64,000 bases of DNA from Haberlea rhodopensis (Eukaryota; Streptophyta; Magnoliopsida; Lamiales; Gesneriaceae), in assembly GCA_907163345.1 (NCBI GenBank), contig CAJQUN010000401.1:434001-498000 (forward strand). The letters run 5' to 3'. The notes below the pieces were generated by a model. The model had not been told where the DNA came from, did no database searches, and worked only from the letters and a program-made list of their open reading frames with translations. Made by a program: the position numbers and the translations under genes. Positions 22,653 through 34,459 of the stretch are shown in pieces. Within the stretch, counting starts at the first letter, position 1; each line of letters begins with the position of its first letter.

Positions 22653-23168
22653 TGCTGAAAATAATAGAATTCAAAATTGACAGCAGCCTATCAACGAAGA
22701 AAACGTGAAAAATTAAGGTTGCTATGTAAACTTAGAAAAATCAAAATTGTATACGTAAGTTGTTTTCTAACTATAAATATGTATTCATTTACAAATGGTT
22801 GATAGAGTTGAGTGGAGAAGAAGAAGAAGGAGGCGCACAAAGCAAGCGAACGCAAGGAATTAGAGACCCAACACCACCCTCCAGAACCACTCCTCCAAAC
22901 ACCAAACCACAGGAGCACAAAGCAACCGGACGAGAAACATCAAGTCCGTCGCCCACCGAAGCAAAAGAAACCGAACAACAGGATCCCCACGCTCAACCCG
23001 TCGAACCCACAAAGGAAAAGAGCAGGAAGAAAACGAGCGATAGAGTTGAGTGGAGAAGAAGAAGAAGGAGGGGCACGTTCATCATTAGAAATTAGGATGA
23101 TAGAATAGGTAAATAATAAAGGAAAAAAATTCCTAATGGGTCAAACAAATTGGGCCACAATCCCAACA
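22653..23168 (+). repeat. LTR 2 of the non-autonomous element
   Basis: Starts TGCTGAAAATAATA and matches LTR 1 up to about 22795; a CAATCCCAACA at 23158-23168 could be its end. It contains a segment of about 236 bp bounded by a 36-bp direct repeat (GATAGAGTTGAGTGGAGAAG...) at 22801 and 23038. ORFs in the segment are Glu/Pro/Thr/Lys-rich and probably not genes. Confidence 0.5.
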
Positions 23169-24574
23169 ATAGTGTCTTGAAATTTTTTTAGTTGGAACTT
23201 AAATCTGATATTCTAAGAAATCTCTGTCATAAAGTATATTTTAATGATACTTTAATATGTTAATTGTATATAAAAGGTTCTTTATACAAAATTACTCGCT
23301 CAATAAAATTTACGAATATTATGGGGTCGATGCATAAGGAAAGTCAGATTTGAAGGTGAACTATATTTTGAAAACGTAAATTTGAGGGTTCAGATAAGCT
23401 AGTTAGTTGGTTTATTCCTGTGTTGTATTTTTTGTGGGACTCTAAACAGGAATAAGGTCCGAAAATGATGCTAGATTCTTCTGGTTTTTGTCAATTTTGA
23501 ATGATGGGGCCTCATTTTGTAGCAGGCATCCTGTCTAGGATTAGAAATGAAAATTACGAGGGCTTTAAGAGCAGAAATACGCTTTATTGAAGCTTGCCTA
23601 AAGAAGCCATTGCAATAGTGTTGGACTTGCGCTGATATGATGTATAAGTACTACCCGTGTTGATTATGTGAAATTTTAAATTTCTCGACTTTATTAAGTT
23701 TGGAAGGAACACAGGTTGAATCTTTTCTTGGTCTACCTAATTGTGAAAGCAAGTTCTAGAGCATTGACTTCCTGACAGAAGTTTCTTATTATGGCGTCAC
23801 ATGTTTGGCTTTACTTGTTTCTATGGTGATGGTGGTGATAATCAAAGATGTATGGTACTGTAACTAGTTTGATCTTGATTTCAACTTTTTAACCTTGGGG
23901 CTTTTGTTACTTCCCCATTCCCCGTTTGAAGCAAGGTTGGTTGCATGATGGGGATTTTACAGTGTTGGGCTTGTTGGGTGCGAGATCTTGATCTAGAGCA
24001 TTGACTTCCATAAAGATTACACATTAACAGTGATTTTAGGTGAACAGGGGCCACAGTATGCAAGGCCTATGTATGGTAGTTGGCTTGTCCAGTATTTACA
24101 TCCAGGCTTGTCCGGTATTTTGCTACCCCCTTGGTAGTGACACAGGGGGTAGCAATCAATAATCAATTGATAAATTTAGGTCACACACCAAAAGGACTCC
24201 TAAATGAAATCCAATTACGAATATTTACAAATTCGGCAGGTTAGGTAGTTTGGTTCTCTGCGAATTACCAATGGAACCAAATTACCAATGAAACCATCAT
24301 ATATGCGAATCACTAGTCCTTTTTATACATGAAGTAATATGTATATGATCATATCCAGGGCGAATGTACTTCAAGAATTGTCCGATTATCGCAAGTTGTC
24401 ATAATATATATTTCTTGAATTGAATACGCTTGAGAGAATGTTTGCCCGATCTTCCTCAATATTGCAACATAGGCATGATCAGGACTATCCTACATGACAT
24501 AGGGTATATGCGTTCTACGTAATAATTCAATCCCCCCTAAAAAAAGTGGATAATGTGGAAGACTTGTGAAATTA
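23169..24574. other. Intergenic, nothing supported
   Basis: Mixed sequence without a readable gene or element. Confidence 0.35.
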
Positions 24575-24897
24575 GTGGTGCTTATTGGCTCAACCCGGTC
24601 CGGAACCGGCTGATTCCGGATCCAATAATCCCGGAACTTGTCCGATCCGTTAAGGATCCGGATCCGGTCCAACCCGGAACCGATTTTGTTGAATTTTTTT
24701 TTCTTCAAAAAATCGAATATATATCAGAATAATAAATAAAGATTTTTTTTTTAAAATAATGGATCCGGTTCAGCCCATAGGATCCGGATTGGTAGAACCG
24801 ATCAGGCCCGGTATCTTACTGGGTCCTGACTGGTTCGGAACCGGTTAGACCGGTTCCGAACAATGCTAACCGGTCCGATTTTGGGCCGGGTCCTATG
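24575..24897. mobile_element. hAT-like non-autonomous element, ACCGGTTC-rich
   Basis: Begins near TGGTGCTTATTGGCTCAACC and holds dense GGATCCGG/CCGGAACCGG repeats on both sides of a short AT core. The terminus GGTGCTTA recurs, inverted, at the end of the fragment at 57.29 kb (TTAAGCACCCCTGG). This is the subterminal structure of hAT elements. Confidence 0.55.
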
Positions 24898-25264
24898 TGA
24901 AATCCATGTGCACGAGCATCCAAAGAATTTATGCTATAACGAATGTGTTTCATCCAGTCCAGTATAGATTTGCCCCAAAACCAGAACTGCATGAATACTT
25001 GATGAAAGTAGGGAAAGAATATATCATCAAACTTCATTCGTCCCCTAATGGGAAAATATGTTTACATATCAATACAACAGGAGAAAATTCATGCATATTA
25101 CATCATTTTTAGCTTTTCTAACATAAGCGGGTCTTCAACCATTTAAAAACAGACAATGTCTACATATTCCAGCAACTTTTGAAGGAAAGGATCGATGAAA
25201 GAAATGCATACAAGACTTCCAACTTCTCAGAAAATGAGGAGCTGAATTCAGAAGAAAAAAAAAG

Positions 25265-27337
25265 TTATGCACCATCTGGCTGAACAAATGGATTGGCGAT
25301 TTCATCTGTCCCATCTGTGGGTGAAACAAGCATCACAGCTGTTCCTCGACAAACCTGCAAATCAACAATCACACATAGCAAGAGTAAGATAAGTATGCAA
25401 CTTGATTTCATCCTAGTCGAAAACTCAAATAAAAATTCTTCCAACACAACATGCTGTCCACCATTGATATGTGCAGTATATTTCACGATGCAAGGTACAT
25501 AGAGGACGTTGGAAATGTTTTTATACTGCAATTAGCAAATTCAAAACTCTGGTGTCTCTGAACATGGTCCAAAATCTAATTTTAACATGAGATGATGTTA
25601 GGAACCTCTGAAGGTGGTCACTTGTCTTTCGATAAATATACTTTTCGTCCTGTCAAATATCACTACTAGCAATGGTTGAACAAAAGAAGTGAATAAGGCT
25701 ACATGATGATTCTGAAACTTCAGTTCATATGCAGTGTAAAACAAATTATGTATAAGATGATAGAACATACTATTAAACCAAGACGCCGGGTTTGATCAAT
25801 GGTCTTCAATGGATCATCAGGGTCTGCAGTCCAGAATCAATATTTAGTGGACAGAGGCGATGATATTATTTATGAAGCAATAAGTAGCGATCATCTCATA
25901 CTTCAGAAGATATAAGGGCAATCTATAACACTTAAATTTATTCACAAAGCAAATGGCACTGACTTCTATGGAGAGAAAAAGTAACAAAGATTTTATCGGT
26001 TTATGATAAATCAAAGTCACCAAAGTAGCATAATCATGTGGGTTCACCAAAATGGAAAAAGGCACGGATGCTTCCGCGACTTTTGATTTAATATAAAATT
26101 CTCGAAAGGGGGTTGATAGCAAGTGGTCCTGGGAACCATTCATCTAGTGGAAAGCTAAAGCACAGACCCACATGATTCAAACTAGAGTGAGCATGATCCA
26201 TGTATGCTACCAAAAAAGCATAAAATTACCTCTCAAAGATTCTACTGCTTCGTCCAAGACAAGATTCAACAACTGATCATACCCTTTCAGAGTTCCAGTC
26301 ACTGAAATCAAAAGTCAAAACAAAAACTTTAAGTTAAAGTTACAATTCATGCGTCAAGATAAAAAAACATCATCAAATATAACATCGAATCATTGTCCGT
26401 ATAGCTGTTGGTTTTCAGAAACATTGGCCACACATTCAATGAAGCCAGGCTCGTAAGTGTGAATTTCTTTTAAACAAAACACAGAAGATTTTTGTGAGAA
26501 AAAAGAATAGCTTGCAAAAAGTAAAGACATTTTTTTGTCCTCACGGCAAGTAAATGATCATAAAAATTGAAGACTGCTCTGCCTGTGATAAACCAAAGGC
26601 CGTAGTTGTTGATTAAAGCATATGGTGGCTGAAATAATTGGAGAAGGATACTAGTGGAGTGTTTAGATTTTTGGAGTTATCACAGATGTGTTGAACAATA
26701 ATCCTAGAAAGGAGTCCAAAAAGGGAGTAGGAAGATGGTCAGTGGGTTTAGATAAATGACTTAGTCTATCGTGCTGTTCTATATACCCTTTAGCTAGAAC
26801 AATTATCACAGCATATCCAGGGTTTCTGAAAAAATAAACCTAATCACAATCTAGTGTGATGTGTTTGGCTCAATGTTTTTCCCTCGATTTGTTTCAAAAG
26901 GTATGGACATAATAATGTTAATCATTTCACTTCAATGAGCGGCGTCGTGGTAAAATCACATCCAGAAAGGAAGAAAAAAAATTCGTTACTCTCGAGAATA
27001 ATATTTAAAGACGACCGATTTTTAGGTACTAAATTCAAGCCACTAACCATGGTAAACCAATTTTTTTTTTAAATTCTGATGAGTGAAAAAGGGGACAAAC
27101 AGCACACCTTGTCTTCCACCAGTGAGCTTGACTTGGACACCTTTGTCCACGAATTTGGCTAAATCCAAAACTGTTTCTTTTCTTCCTGACTGAAACAAAA
27201 ACAAAAAAATACAACAATATAAAAAATTATATCCGTTCCAAATCAGGGTACTAAAACCTGCGCTCACGTAGGTAGATAAAATACATAAAGACACATCAAC
27301 AATAATAAAACGGGGATTCAAACGAAGAGTGTACCAT
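25265..27337 (-). CDS. LSM7: U6 snRNA-associated Sm-like protein LSm7
   Basis: Coding exons on the minus strand: 27335-27337 (the ATG alone), 27108-27189, 26230-26301, 25771-25823 and 25265-25354. All introns have GT-AG ends and phases that join to a 99-residue protein. It reads M-SGRKETVLDLAKFVDKGV, then VTGTLKGYDQLLNLVLDEAV (Sm1), then TRRLGLI and VCRGTAVMLVSPTDG (Sm2), the order and length of plant LSm7. LSm7 is a subunit of LSm1-7 (cytoplasmic mRNA decapping) and LSm2-8 (nuclear U6 stability and splicing). In the third exon the usual EFVRD is ESLR, a mild difference. The intron right after the start codon is inferred from the ATG|GTACAC donor and TTTCAG|TCAGGA acceptor; the 5' UTR continues upstream. 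Confidence 0.95.
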
Positions 27338-27804
27338 GTTGAACAAATCGATCGACCGAAATAGAAGCGATATGTGCTACAGCATCAACCGACAAAGTAC
27401 TAAGCCTGCAACCATCGGAAAATCGAATAAAAAGGATAAAGTGAATTAAACTGTCCTCTATGCGTAATATAAAAGTGATGAAAGGCAAGCTTACGATTTT
27501 CAGTTTAAATGAAAGGAGGGAGTTGACGGTATTGTGCCCTAATTTGTCTCCCTTGCCCTTCTTCTTCTTCTTTCTTAAAACATACATCAAAACATTCTAT
27601 ACCAAAACTATTTCGATCGGTTTTTAAGAATAAGTAAATAAATAATAAATAATAAGTGGATTAAAATATATAATATTGTTTCATGAAAAAATATCGTTTC
27701 TTATATGTATCTAAATTAATTATATTATTAATAATTAACTTTTAAAATTTATAATATTTTTTCGAAGTAGACATTTTAATTTGCGTTCATTACATATATT
27801 AAAG

Positions 27805-28060
27805 TAATGCTAATCATGTTTTGCTTAAAATTGAAAAAAATTATTTTTAATCAAAAGCATTGAATGATTATTATTAAAATAAAAAAAAATAGTTTTATGA
27901 ACTTTAAATTATTATAAAATTATTACGTACAAGTAAAAATATTTTATGACATGCTTCTCTCCTTCTGTTTTTATCTACTTATTTTTAGAAAGCAATAAAA
28001 GAAACAATGAAATAAAACACTCAAAATTTACTTTTTGATCTGAAAAATAGATATATATTT
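27805..28060 (+). mobile_element. MITE-like repeat, copy 2 of 5
   Basis: Same block order as the copy at 3.5 kb: TTTTGCTTAAAATTG, AAAGCATTGA, ATGAACTT, ATGCTTCTCT, TTCTGTTTTTATCTAC, TTTTTAGAAAGCAATA, AAAACACTCAAAATTTAC, CTGAAAAATAGAT. It lies between the divergent LSM7 and eL31 genes. Confidence 0.55.
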
Positions 28061-28109
28061 TTGAAATGCAATCGAAAACACCCTTCACCAAAAGAATATG
28101 ATATACAAT

Positions 28110-28216
28110 TGGGCCTTCGAATTTCGGCAACGGCCAATGTAGTAATAAGCCCAGAATGCAAAAGTATAGGCCAGTGCACAAATGCTATATAAACCTGTTG
28201 AAATGAATTAGGGTTT
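28110..28216 (+). promoter_or_regulatory. eL31 promoter: site II, TATA and telo-box
   Basis: TGGGCC at 28110-28115 and AGCCCA at 28148-28153 (site II elements), TATATAAA at 28186-28193 and TTAGGGTTT at 28208-28216 (telo-box in reverse). Site II plus telo-box is the known arrangement of plant ribosomal-protein promoters that respond to growth and cell proliferation. Confidence 0.75.
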
Positions 28217-28274
28217 GTCTCCTGCTCCAGGGAAGAAAAAGACAGTGCATTTGTTAGCAGAGTCGGTAGCAAAA

Positions 28275-29675
28275 ATGGTGGAGAAGGGCAGTAAGGCTAG
28301 AAAAGAGGAGGTCGTAGAAAGAGAGTACACCATTAATCTCCATAAACGCCTTCATGGATGGTACGATTACTCTGTTTCTTTTTGTGTTTTGATAATTAAA
28401 ATTAGATCTGTTAGAATTTATTTTGTCAGTTCTTTGTTGAAGGTTTGAGATAAGTTTGATGTTTTACTATGTTTAATATTTGCTCTCTTTGTTTAATTCT
28501 AGACGGTGTTTCGTAAATTTGTCGTTTCGTTTTTTAGCTTGACTTCAAATTAGGGGATTTTTATGTGTTATTTTATGTTTTTGTGCTGCTTCCACGGATT
28601 GGTGGTATGCTTTTGTTCTGTGTTGAGTTGCTTCTTCAAACTGAGGCATTTTCGAGTATTTGGTAAGATAATTTGGTTGAGGAGTTTCTGTTATTGGTAG
28701 TTTGTGTAACTTGTTCCGAGTTATGTAGTCATTAAAAGATCTCAAAGTCTTATGCAAATTCATTTCGTGATCACATATTAATGTAGTTGGCTTCATAGGG
28801 ATCTCATAGACTTTTTCTATCACATAAATGAGGTTCTATTGTAAAAAATGTGATGCGTTATAGAATATTGTCTCTTTTAGGTAATGTCTTGCTATTTTAG
28901 TACTTGTAAATGTATGGAGATTGAATACTTATAAAGTTGTGAGATTTTTCCATTACACGCAAAAAATGTTATATACCCATTAAAACATGGGTGTGTATCA
29001 TGAAATTCGTTGTTGTAAAAATCAACTCGAGTATTTGAAGGATGAGTTTTATGTCCGAGGTAAATATTAGGTTCATATCCTAAGGTTGCATAGTTGTCTG
29101 ATGGCTACAACCAAAATTTCTAATATCCAGTTTTACAGTATGATATATTGTTGACAGTATTATATGGTTGAGATTCCGAATTGATGTTCTTTTTATTTAT
29201 CATGTTGCTGTCTTGTGAACGCGCTTATTGGTTTTTCGTGCTTTATCTACTTGTGTCTTGTTTTGTCACATTTAGCTTGGGTCGAGAAACATTCTGCTCC
29301 TGTTTTACCTTGACGTCGCCGTGAATATGAATATTTGATTATACCTCTGTATTGCCTTAGTACGAACAAATTAACCTCGGTATACAATCTGAGTGCAGCA
29401 CTTTCAAGAAGAAGGCTCCTACCGCTATCAAAGAAATAAGAAAGTTTGCCCAGAAAGCCATGGGAACCAATGATGTCAGAGTCGATGTGAAGTTGAACAA
29501 ACACATATGGAGCCGTGGAATACGTGGTGTGCCTAGGAGAATCCGTGTCCGCATTGCACGGAAGAGAAATGACGATGAAGATGCAAAAGAGGAGCTTTAC
29601 TCTTTGGTGACTGTTGCTGAAATTCCTGAGGGAGGTTTGAAGGGTTTGGGCACCGTTGTCATTGCAGATGAATGA
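28275..29675 (+). CDS. RPL31: 60S ribosomal protein eL31
   Basis: Two exons, 28275-28360 and 29399-29675, with a 1,038-bp GT-AG intron splitting the Cys codon of HGC-TFKKKAP, give 120 residues, the normal size. Landmarks are EVVEREYTINLHKRLHGC, AIKEIRKFAQKAMGTNDVRV, IWSRGIRGVPRRIRVRIARK and EELYSLVTVAEIP. eL31 sits near the exit tunnel of the large ribosomal subunit. The ATG at 28275 is preferred; extending upstream needs a TTG start and adds 20 non-family residues. All expected motifs are intact. Confidence 0.97.
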
Positions 29676-30307
29676 AATTTTCTGTTTTTAGCATTTGCTG
29701 AAATTTTGATGTTGTTTTTCCAAGGTTTATGGTGTTAAGACAAGTCCTTTTGAACATCAGGCGTTATTATTATTACCAATGGCAATGTTAACATACTTTT
29801 TTGTTTGAATGTTTATTCTCATGAAATGTTTCGATTATCTGGAATTGTACAAATATTTTTGCGTTCTAGGTCGAATATCAGTATCAACTTTCATTATTGC
29901 ATCATGCAATGTTGTGGCGTGATAGGAGCTTCGGAAAGTAAAGATTGGTTTCAAAGTTATCAGCCAAGGCTTCTCCAAGCAGCTTTTGACCGTAGGAGTA
30001 GCATCTTGAAAATCAGATGGATTGTTGAGAATGTAATAGCTATAGATCAAACCGGCTCTATATTATATAATATTTAGTGTTTGATTGTATGAAAATTGAG
30101 AGTCGAGGTTTTTTGAATGTCTAAGATGATTTTGGGCACATACAATGTTATTTTCAATTACATTTGATCTTACCAAATATGGAATTATGCCTATACAATA
30201 AGAGGTAGTAATGCTTAAATAATTTTTTTTGTTAAATAAATGTTTCATTTCCTAATTTTTTTTAATTTGTTAAATAAATTTTTTTTTTTTATACGCGGTA
30301 ATTGAAA
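29676..30307. other. 3' flank of eL31
   Basis: 3' UTR followed by AT-rich spacer. ORFs at 29805-30077 on both strands have no family-like content. Confidence 0.35.
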
Positions 30308-30860
30308 GCAATATTATCCTGTTGGCAAACCCAACTAATAAGTATTTTTAACTGTTATTATTATTATTATTAATACTAGTATTACGGATATTACAGAAAA
30401 TGTATTTGAGTACATACATCCTAAAAGTGTTTTACATACTCAACATTTAGCGACTATAAATGTTCAGTTTACAGTACGATGGACATCAAATTTCCATTTT
30501 TGTTAAATAAATATTTTTTTCTAGCTTTTAATTTGGTAAATAAATAAGTTTTTTGTTAGAATTTTTTTTATATCGATACGCTGGTTTAGCCTCAATCGAC
30601 TAGGAAAAAATATATTTTAATCAGTTGTTGATGCGCGGTTTGGGCTGAACCGACTCGATTGGTTGAGTGAATGCAACATTATCTTGTTGGCCGACCCAAC
30701 TAACTAAGTAGTTTTAACTGTTATTATTATTATTAGTTGTAGTATTACGAATATTACGGAAAATGTATTTGAGTACATACATCCTAAAAGTATTTTACGC
30801 AACATTAAGCAACTTCAAATGTTATTTTTTTCAGAGTTTACAGTAAGAGGACATCAAATT
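30308..30860. repeat. Diverged tandem duplication, period about 370 bp
   Basis: Segments 30308-30490 and 30679-30860 share the order TATC(C/T)TGTTGGC, CCAACTAA, TTTTAACTGTTATTATTATT, a GTATTACG block, AAAATGTATTTGAGTACATACATCCTAAAAGT, and GGACATCAAATT. The sequence is AT-rich and non-coding, probably part of a transposon or local duplication. Confidence 0.7.
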
Positions 30861-31935
30861 AGGAAAAAATTGATTAATATGTTGGTACCTGGCACAGTGT
30901 CAAACACTGGTCGTCAACCCAAATAAGACAGGTATGACCTAGGGTTAGGGCTTGAGCCCTGTAATATGAGTCTACCATCCCTATTCAGATACACCAAAGT
31001 CCACTCTCATTCTAATATCACGTCACGTATCTCTTGGAGAATCACCAACGACTCCAAGGGCTTAAGGTATGCAATTACAGTAGATTACTCTAGTAGTAAT
31101 CTACCAAGTCAACGAGAGGTTGTTCAACGATGGAGGCTAGTAGATGAGCAAAGACATCTGGGATTATCTTCTATTGTAGTAAGGTATATCGTATACCGAC
31201 TATTTACTGTATTATATTCCAACACGTTTGAATACATAAATTGTTTTATTAATATATTGGTGCGCTCTGATCATCATTGGATTCGCGAAATCTCACAAGC
31301 TTGAACATTATGGTTTGGCTCACCACCTCGATCGTGTTCAAGCTGAGAAAATTCTGCGTTCATTTGAGCTTGAATTGAATTAAGCTTATAAAGTAAATGG
31401 TGGGAATTTAGTGAGGTGGGTCCAGAGATTTCATGTTCATCTGAAAGCAAGCCACATGGGAGTAAAAGGCATTTGTTCTCAACCGTCTTCTCTTAATTAA
31501 ATTATGCCATAATTTGATGCTTATGTGTCCTACATTGGTTTAATCCCCACGTCTATGCATCATTTTAGTTTAGGCCCTTTGCCATTTCTTGATTTGGTAC
31601 AACAAAGAAAACCCGCTAACAGAAATCCAGACTCGACATTAAGAAGACAAAACGAAAATCAAAGAGCGAAAATCGAACTAGTTTAGTCCATTGAAGAGAA
31701 ATGCCTAGTTTGAGAAAAATAGGCAAGGCATGATAGACCATGTCTCGGGGTTGTCGTTATTGACACTCTACATTATGTGTAATTATAGAATTGATAATTT
31801 CATTTGGATTGTGAGACCAAAAAATAGTTTTAAGTTTGCCTTTATCTTATTTACTTAAAAATAATATCAAACATTAGAACACATTTAAAATGAAATATTT
31901 TCTTAAATTGCGAATCATATTATTTTTTGAAAGAT
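30861..31935. other. Intergenic, unidentified
   Basis: A 112-codon ORF at 30966-31304 has no recognised family and a low-order composition. The rest is spacer downstream of the LRR gene. Confidence 0.3.
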
Positions 31936-33039
31936 TTAACAAGTACGCAAGGGAGAACCGCATAAGCAATCGTTGTTGGCAAATGAGGAAGCGTCAAGAT
32001 GATCGAATGGAGACCCTGTCGGAATCTGACCACAGAGGTGGTTGTGACTCAAATCCAAGTGACCCATGTACCTAGCCGAAGATAGTGATTGTGGAATCGA
32101 GCCTCTCAAATTGTTGAATGATAAATCAAGGGCCGTGAAATAAGTTCTCGGGCCGAAAACATCGGGCAAGTTCCCTTCTAATAAATTCCGATTCAAATAC
32201 AAAATATTTAAGCCTGATCTAAGTAGACTTGTTGGTATTTGCCCGGAGAGTTGATTGTTGTCTAACTTCAAGGTTGATAGAACCCGCATTGAACCGAGCT
32301 GAGCCGGAATTGATCCTGTTAGTAGATTCGATGACAAATCCAAATCTGCAAGACGGTATATATTGGCAAAAGAACTGGGGACTGAACTGGTGAGCTGATT
32401 CCGGCTAAGTAAAGCCCGACTCATCATCGACAGCTTTCCAATATCTTGTGGGATCGCGCCAGAGATTTGATTGTTGCTGAGGTCAAGATGCATCAAGCGG
32501 TTGAGGTTAACGATGGAGACGGGGATAGAACCGGAGATTTGGTTATCAGCTAAATTCAACACCGTGAGTCGGTTCAACCGGCCAATATCTTCCGGAATAT
32601 GACCGGAGAGTTTGTTCCCGAATAGGTCGAGAATTCGTAGGTGCGGAAGTGACGCAAGGCATGCCGGAATCTCGCCGGATATTGCCTTCCAGTCAGCGAT
32701 GACTAAGGTGGTGAGGCGGTCGAGCCGGCAGAGGGAGGGGGAGATTGAACCAGTCATGTATCCAGAGCGACCGCTTTTCTGGATAACCGGGTACTCGGAC
32801 TCTCCACGAAGGATAATGTCGGCGACCCGTTTCGTTTCCGGATCGCAGCTGACGCCGTACAAGTTGGTGCAGCAGTCGTCGCCGGACCATGTGTTGAAAA
32901 CGCCGATGTAAGGCTCGGTGAGTTGTAACTTGAATTCAAGCAATGCTACCCGATCCGAAGGCGCGCAGGCGTTCACGGCGGCACTGACGACCAGCAGGAC
33001 CGTCACTATGCTGACCAGGAATTCTCTGGGCAGTTTCAT
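31936..33039 (-). CDS. DRT100: DRT100-like leucine-rich repeat protein
   Basis: Single-exon 367-residue secreted protein. It has a signal peptide (1-24), an LRR N-terminal cap (DRVALLEFK...NTWSGDDCCTNLYGVSCDP) and the DRT100-type insert RGESEYPVIQKSGRSGYMTG. About ten plant-type LRRs of the LxxLxLxxNxLxGxIP form follow, then a C-terminal cap ending NDCLCGSPLRTC. There is no transmembrane segment or kinase. DRT100 was named for partial rescue of recombination-deficient bacteria, but its architecture is that of an apoplastic LRR protein, so a DNA-repair role is doubtful. Length and motif order match the Arabidopsis family member closely. Confidence 0.93.
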   Translation of the reverse strand: MKLPREFLVSIVTVLLVVSAAVNACAPSDRVALLEFKLQLTEPYIGVFNTWSGDDCCTNLYGVSCDPETKRVADIILRGESEYPVIQKSGRSGYMTGSISPSLCRLDRLTTLVIADWKAISGEIPACLASLPHLRILDLFGNKLSGHIPEDIGRLNRLTVLNLADNQISGSIPVSIVNLNRLMHLDLSNNQISGAIPQDIGKLSMMSRALLSRNQLTSSVPSSFANIYRLADLDLSSNLLTGSIPAQLGSMRVLSTLKLDNNQLSGQIPTSLLRSGLNILYLNRNLLEGNLPDVFGPRTYFTALDLSFNNLRGSIPQSLSSARYMGHLDLSHNHLCGQIPTGSPFDHLDASSFANNDCLCGSPLRTC

Positions 33040-33215
33040 TTCTCTTTTTACGTGGTTATGGTGAGCTTGTGAACTGGAAATGTCGAGGAGATGATTTGCA
33101 AGACTTGTTTTTTTAAAATATCGTAAGGATTAAAGATCGAAGATTATGATGTGCTCTTTTCGGAGTCTTTTCTTCCTTAAAAAATTCAACCTCTAAAAAT
33201 GATACTATCAATGTA

Positions 33216-33223
33216 TATTTATA
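33216..33223 (-). promoter_or_regulatory. TATA box of the LRR gene
   Basis: TATAAATA on the minus strand, about 180 bp before the ATG at 33039. Confidence 0.5.
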
Positions 33224-34459
33224 GTGTTGATCCCGGTGGTTGGCACACGGGAAATCCGAAAAACGATCTCATCTTATCGTGGTATTATTGGATCAAAACT
33301 TGTCCGAGAAATTTGTGTTCCATTATTACACGTTTGTTTGTGCTTGTTGATTTGTCGGTTACTGCTGGGTCTTCCACTATTCTTTGACCAGTATGCCGAG
33401 TAGGTTTTGATCTTCTTCGGGCAATCTGTATTCGGGGCTTTTTGCTCAGGATATCTCTTGCTCGGTGCTTACGTGGGATTTTATCGAAGAAAATGACTCA
33501 TCCTATGACATCACCGTTCATTGGCTAACTGCTAACACAAGATTTAAATCCTGAGCTGATCCAACTTGAAAAATTAGTTTATTATGTATACATACACACA
33601 TGTTAGGATGAATGGGGGTGTCCCGTGAAGAGCCAATGGAGTGGGCTTGCGTTGTCGGGATAGAGACATTGTTACTGTGAAGGTGTGGCCCCGAACACAA
33701 ACTAACTATTAAGGTCCCTAAGTCACTAATCCTCAGTACATGTCGGCATAAGTTATAAATGAAAACTTTGTAATTGATTACTCTAATCTTGTTGGTATTG
33801 TACTATTGTATATTATTAATATTCGTAAAAGGCATCTGTCGAGGATAAGAGAAATCTAAGAGCCAGCCTGGAGGGAGACACTGTTTGCCGGCAATTAAAA
33901 GGAAAGCATCTATTTCAAACAATGGTTCTCGAGGCAGAAAAAATAAAAAATGGCAAAAAATATTAACATACAAAACAGAAGGTGAAAACAATTTTTTGAA
34001 ATCAAAATATAATTTTAGGGAGTAACTCCATCATCTCGCAATTTTAGGGAGTAACAAGTGACGATGCTTGGTCAACTTGTTCCCTTTATATTCAGGTAAC
34101 TCCATCATCTCTCAAGAACCATGATAATAAAAAAATAGTCTAATTTACAAGTTTTTTATTACATACACTCACTTAACAATGGAATCAAACCAGCAGAGAA
34201 AATTGGTCAAAAAACATACATCTAGGGAACCATATAACGGTAGGAAACCCATTAACAACATTAGTTGCAACACTCTTTTCATGAGCTTTATATTAGCATT
34301 CTTGGACTAATTTTCTGCAAACAACCCAAATCAACTCAGAATAGCTTTACATCGTTAATTTCATATTCACCGTGAGAATTAAACAGCTATTTGACAGCAT
34401 GAGTAGACACGAGGATATACAAAACATTTTATTTCAATATTGGAGGTGATGGAACTTTG
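33224..34459. other. Intergenic spacer
   Basis: No gene supported. Short ORFs are without family content. ATTTTAGGGAGTAAC is repeated at about 34012 and 34040. Confidence 0.35.

Noticed and set aside
22691..23108. Glu/Pro/Lys-rich ORFs
   Set aside because: They cross LTR sequence and a direct repeat; two frames are open equally, so composition rather than coding explains them.
28215..28274. 20-codon upstream extension of eL31
   Set aside because: It needs a TTG start, covers the telo-box and adds residues absent from the family.
30966..31304. 112-codon ORF
   Set aside because: No recognisable domain and no splice or family support; likely chance or decayed element sequence.
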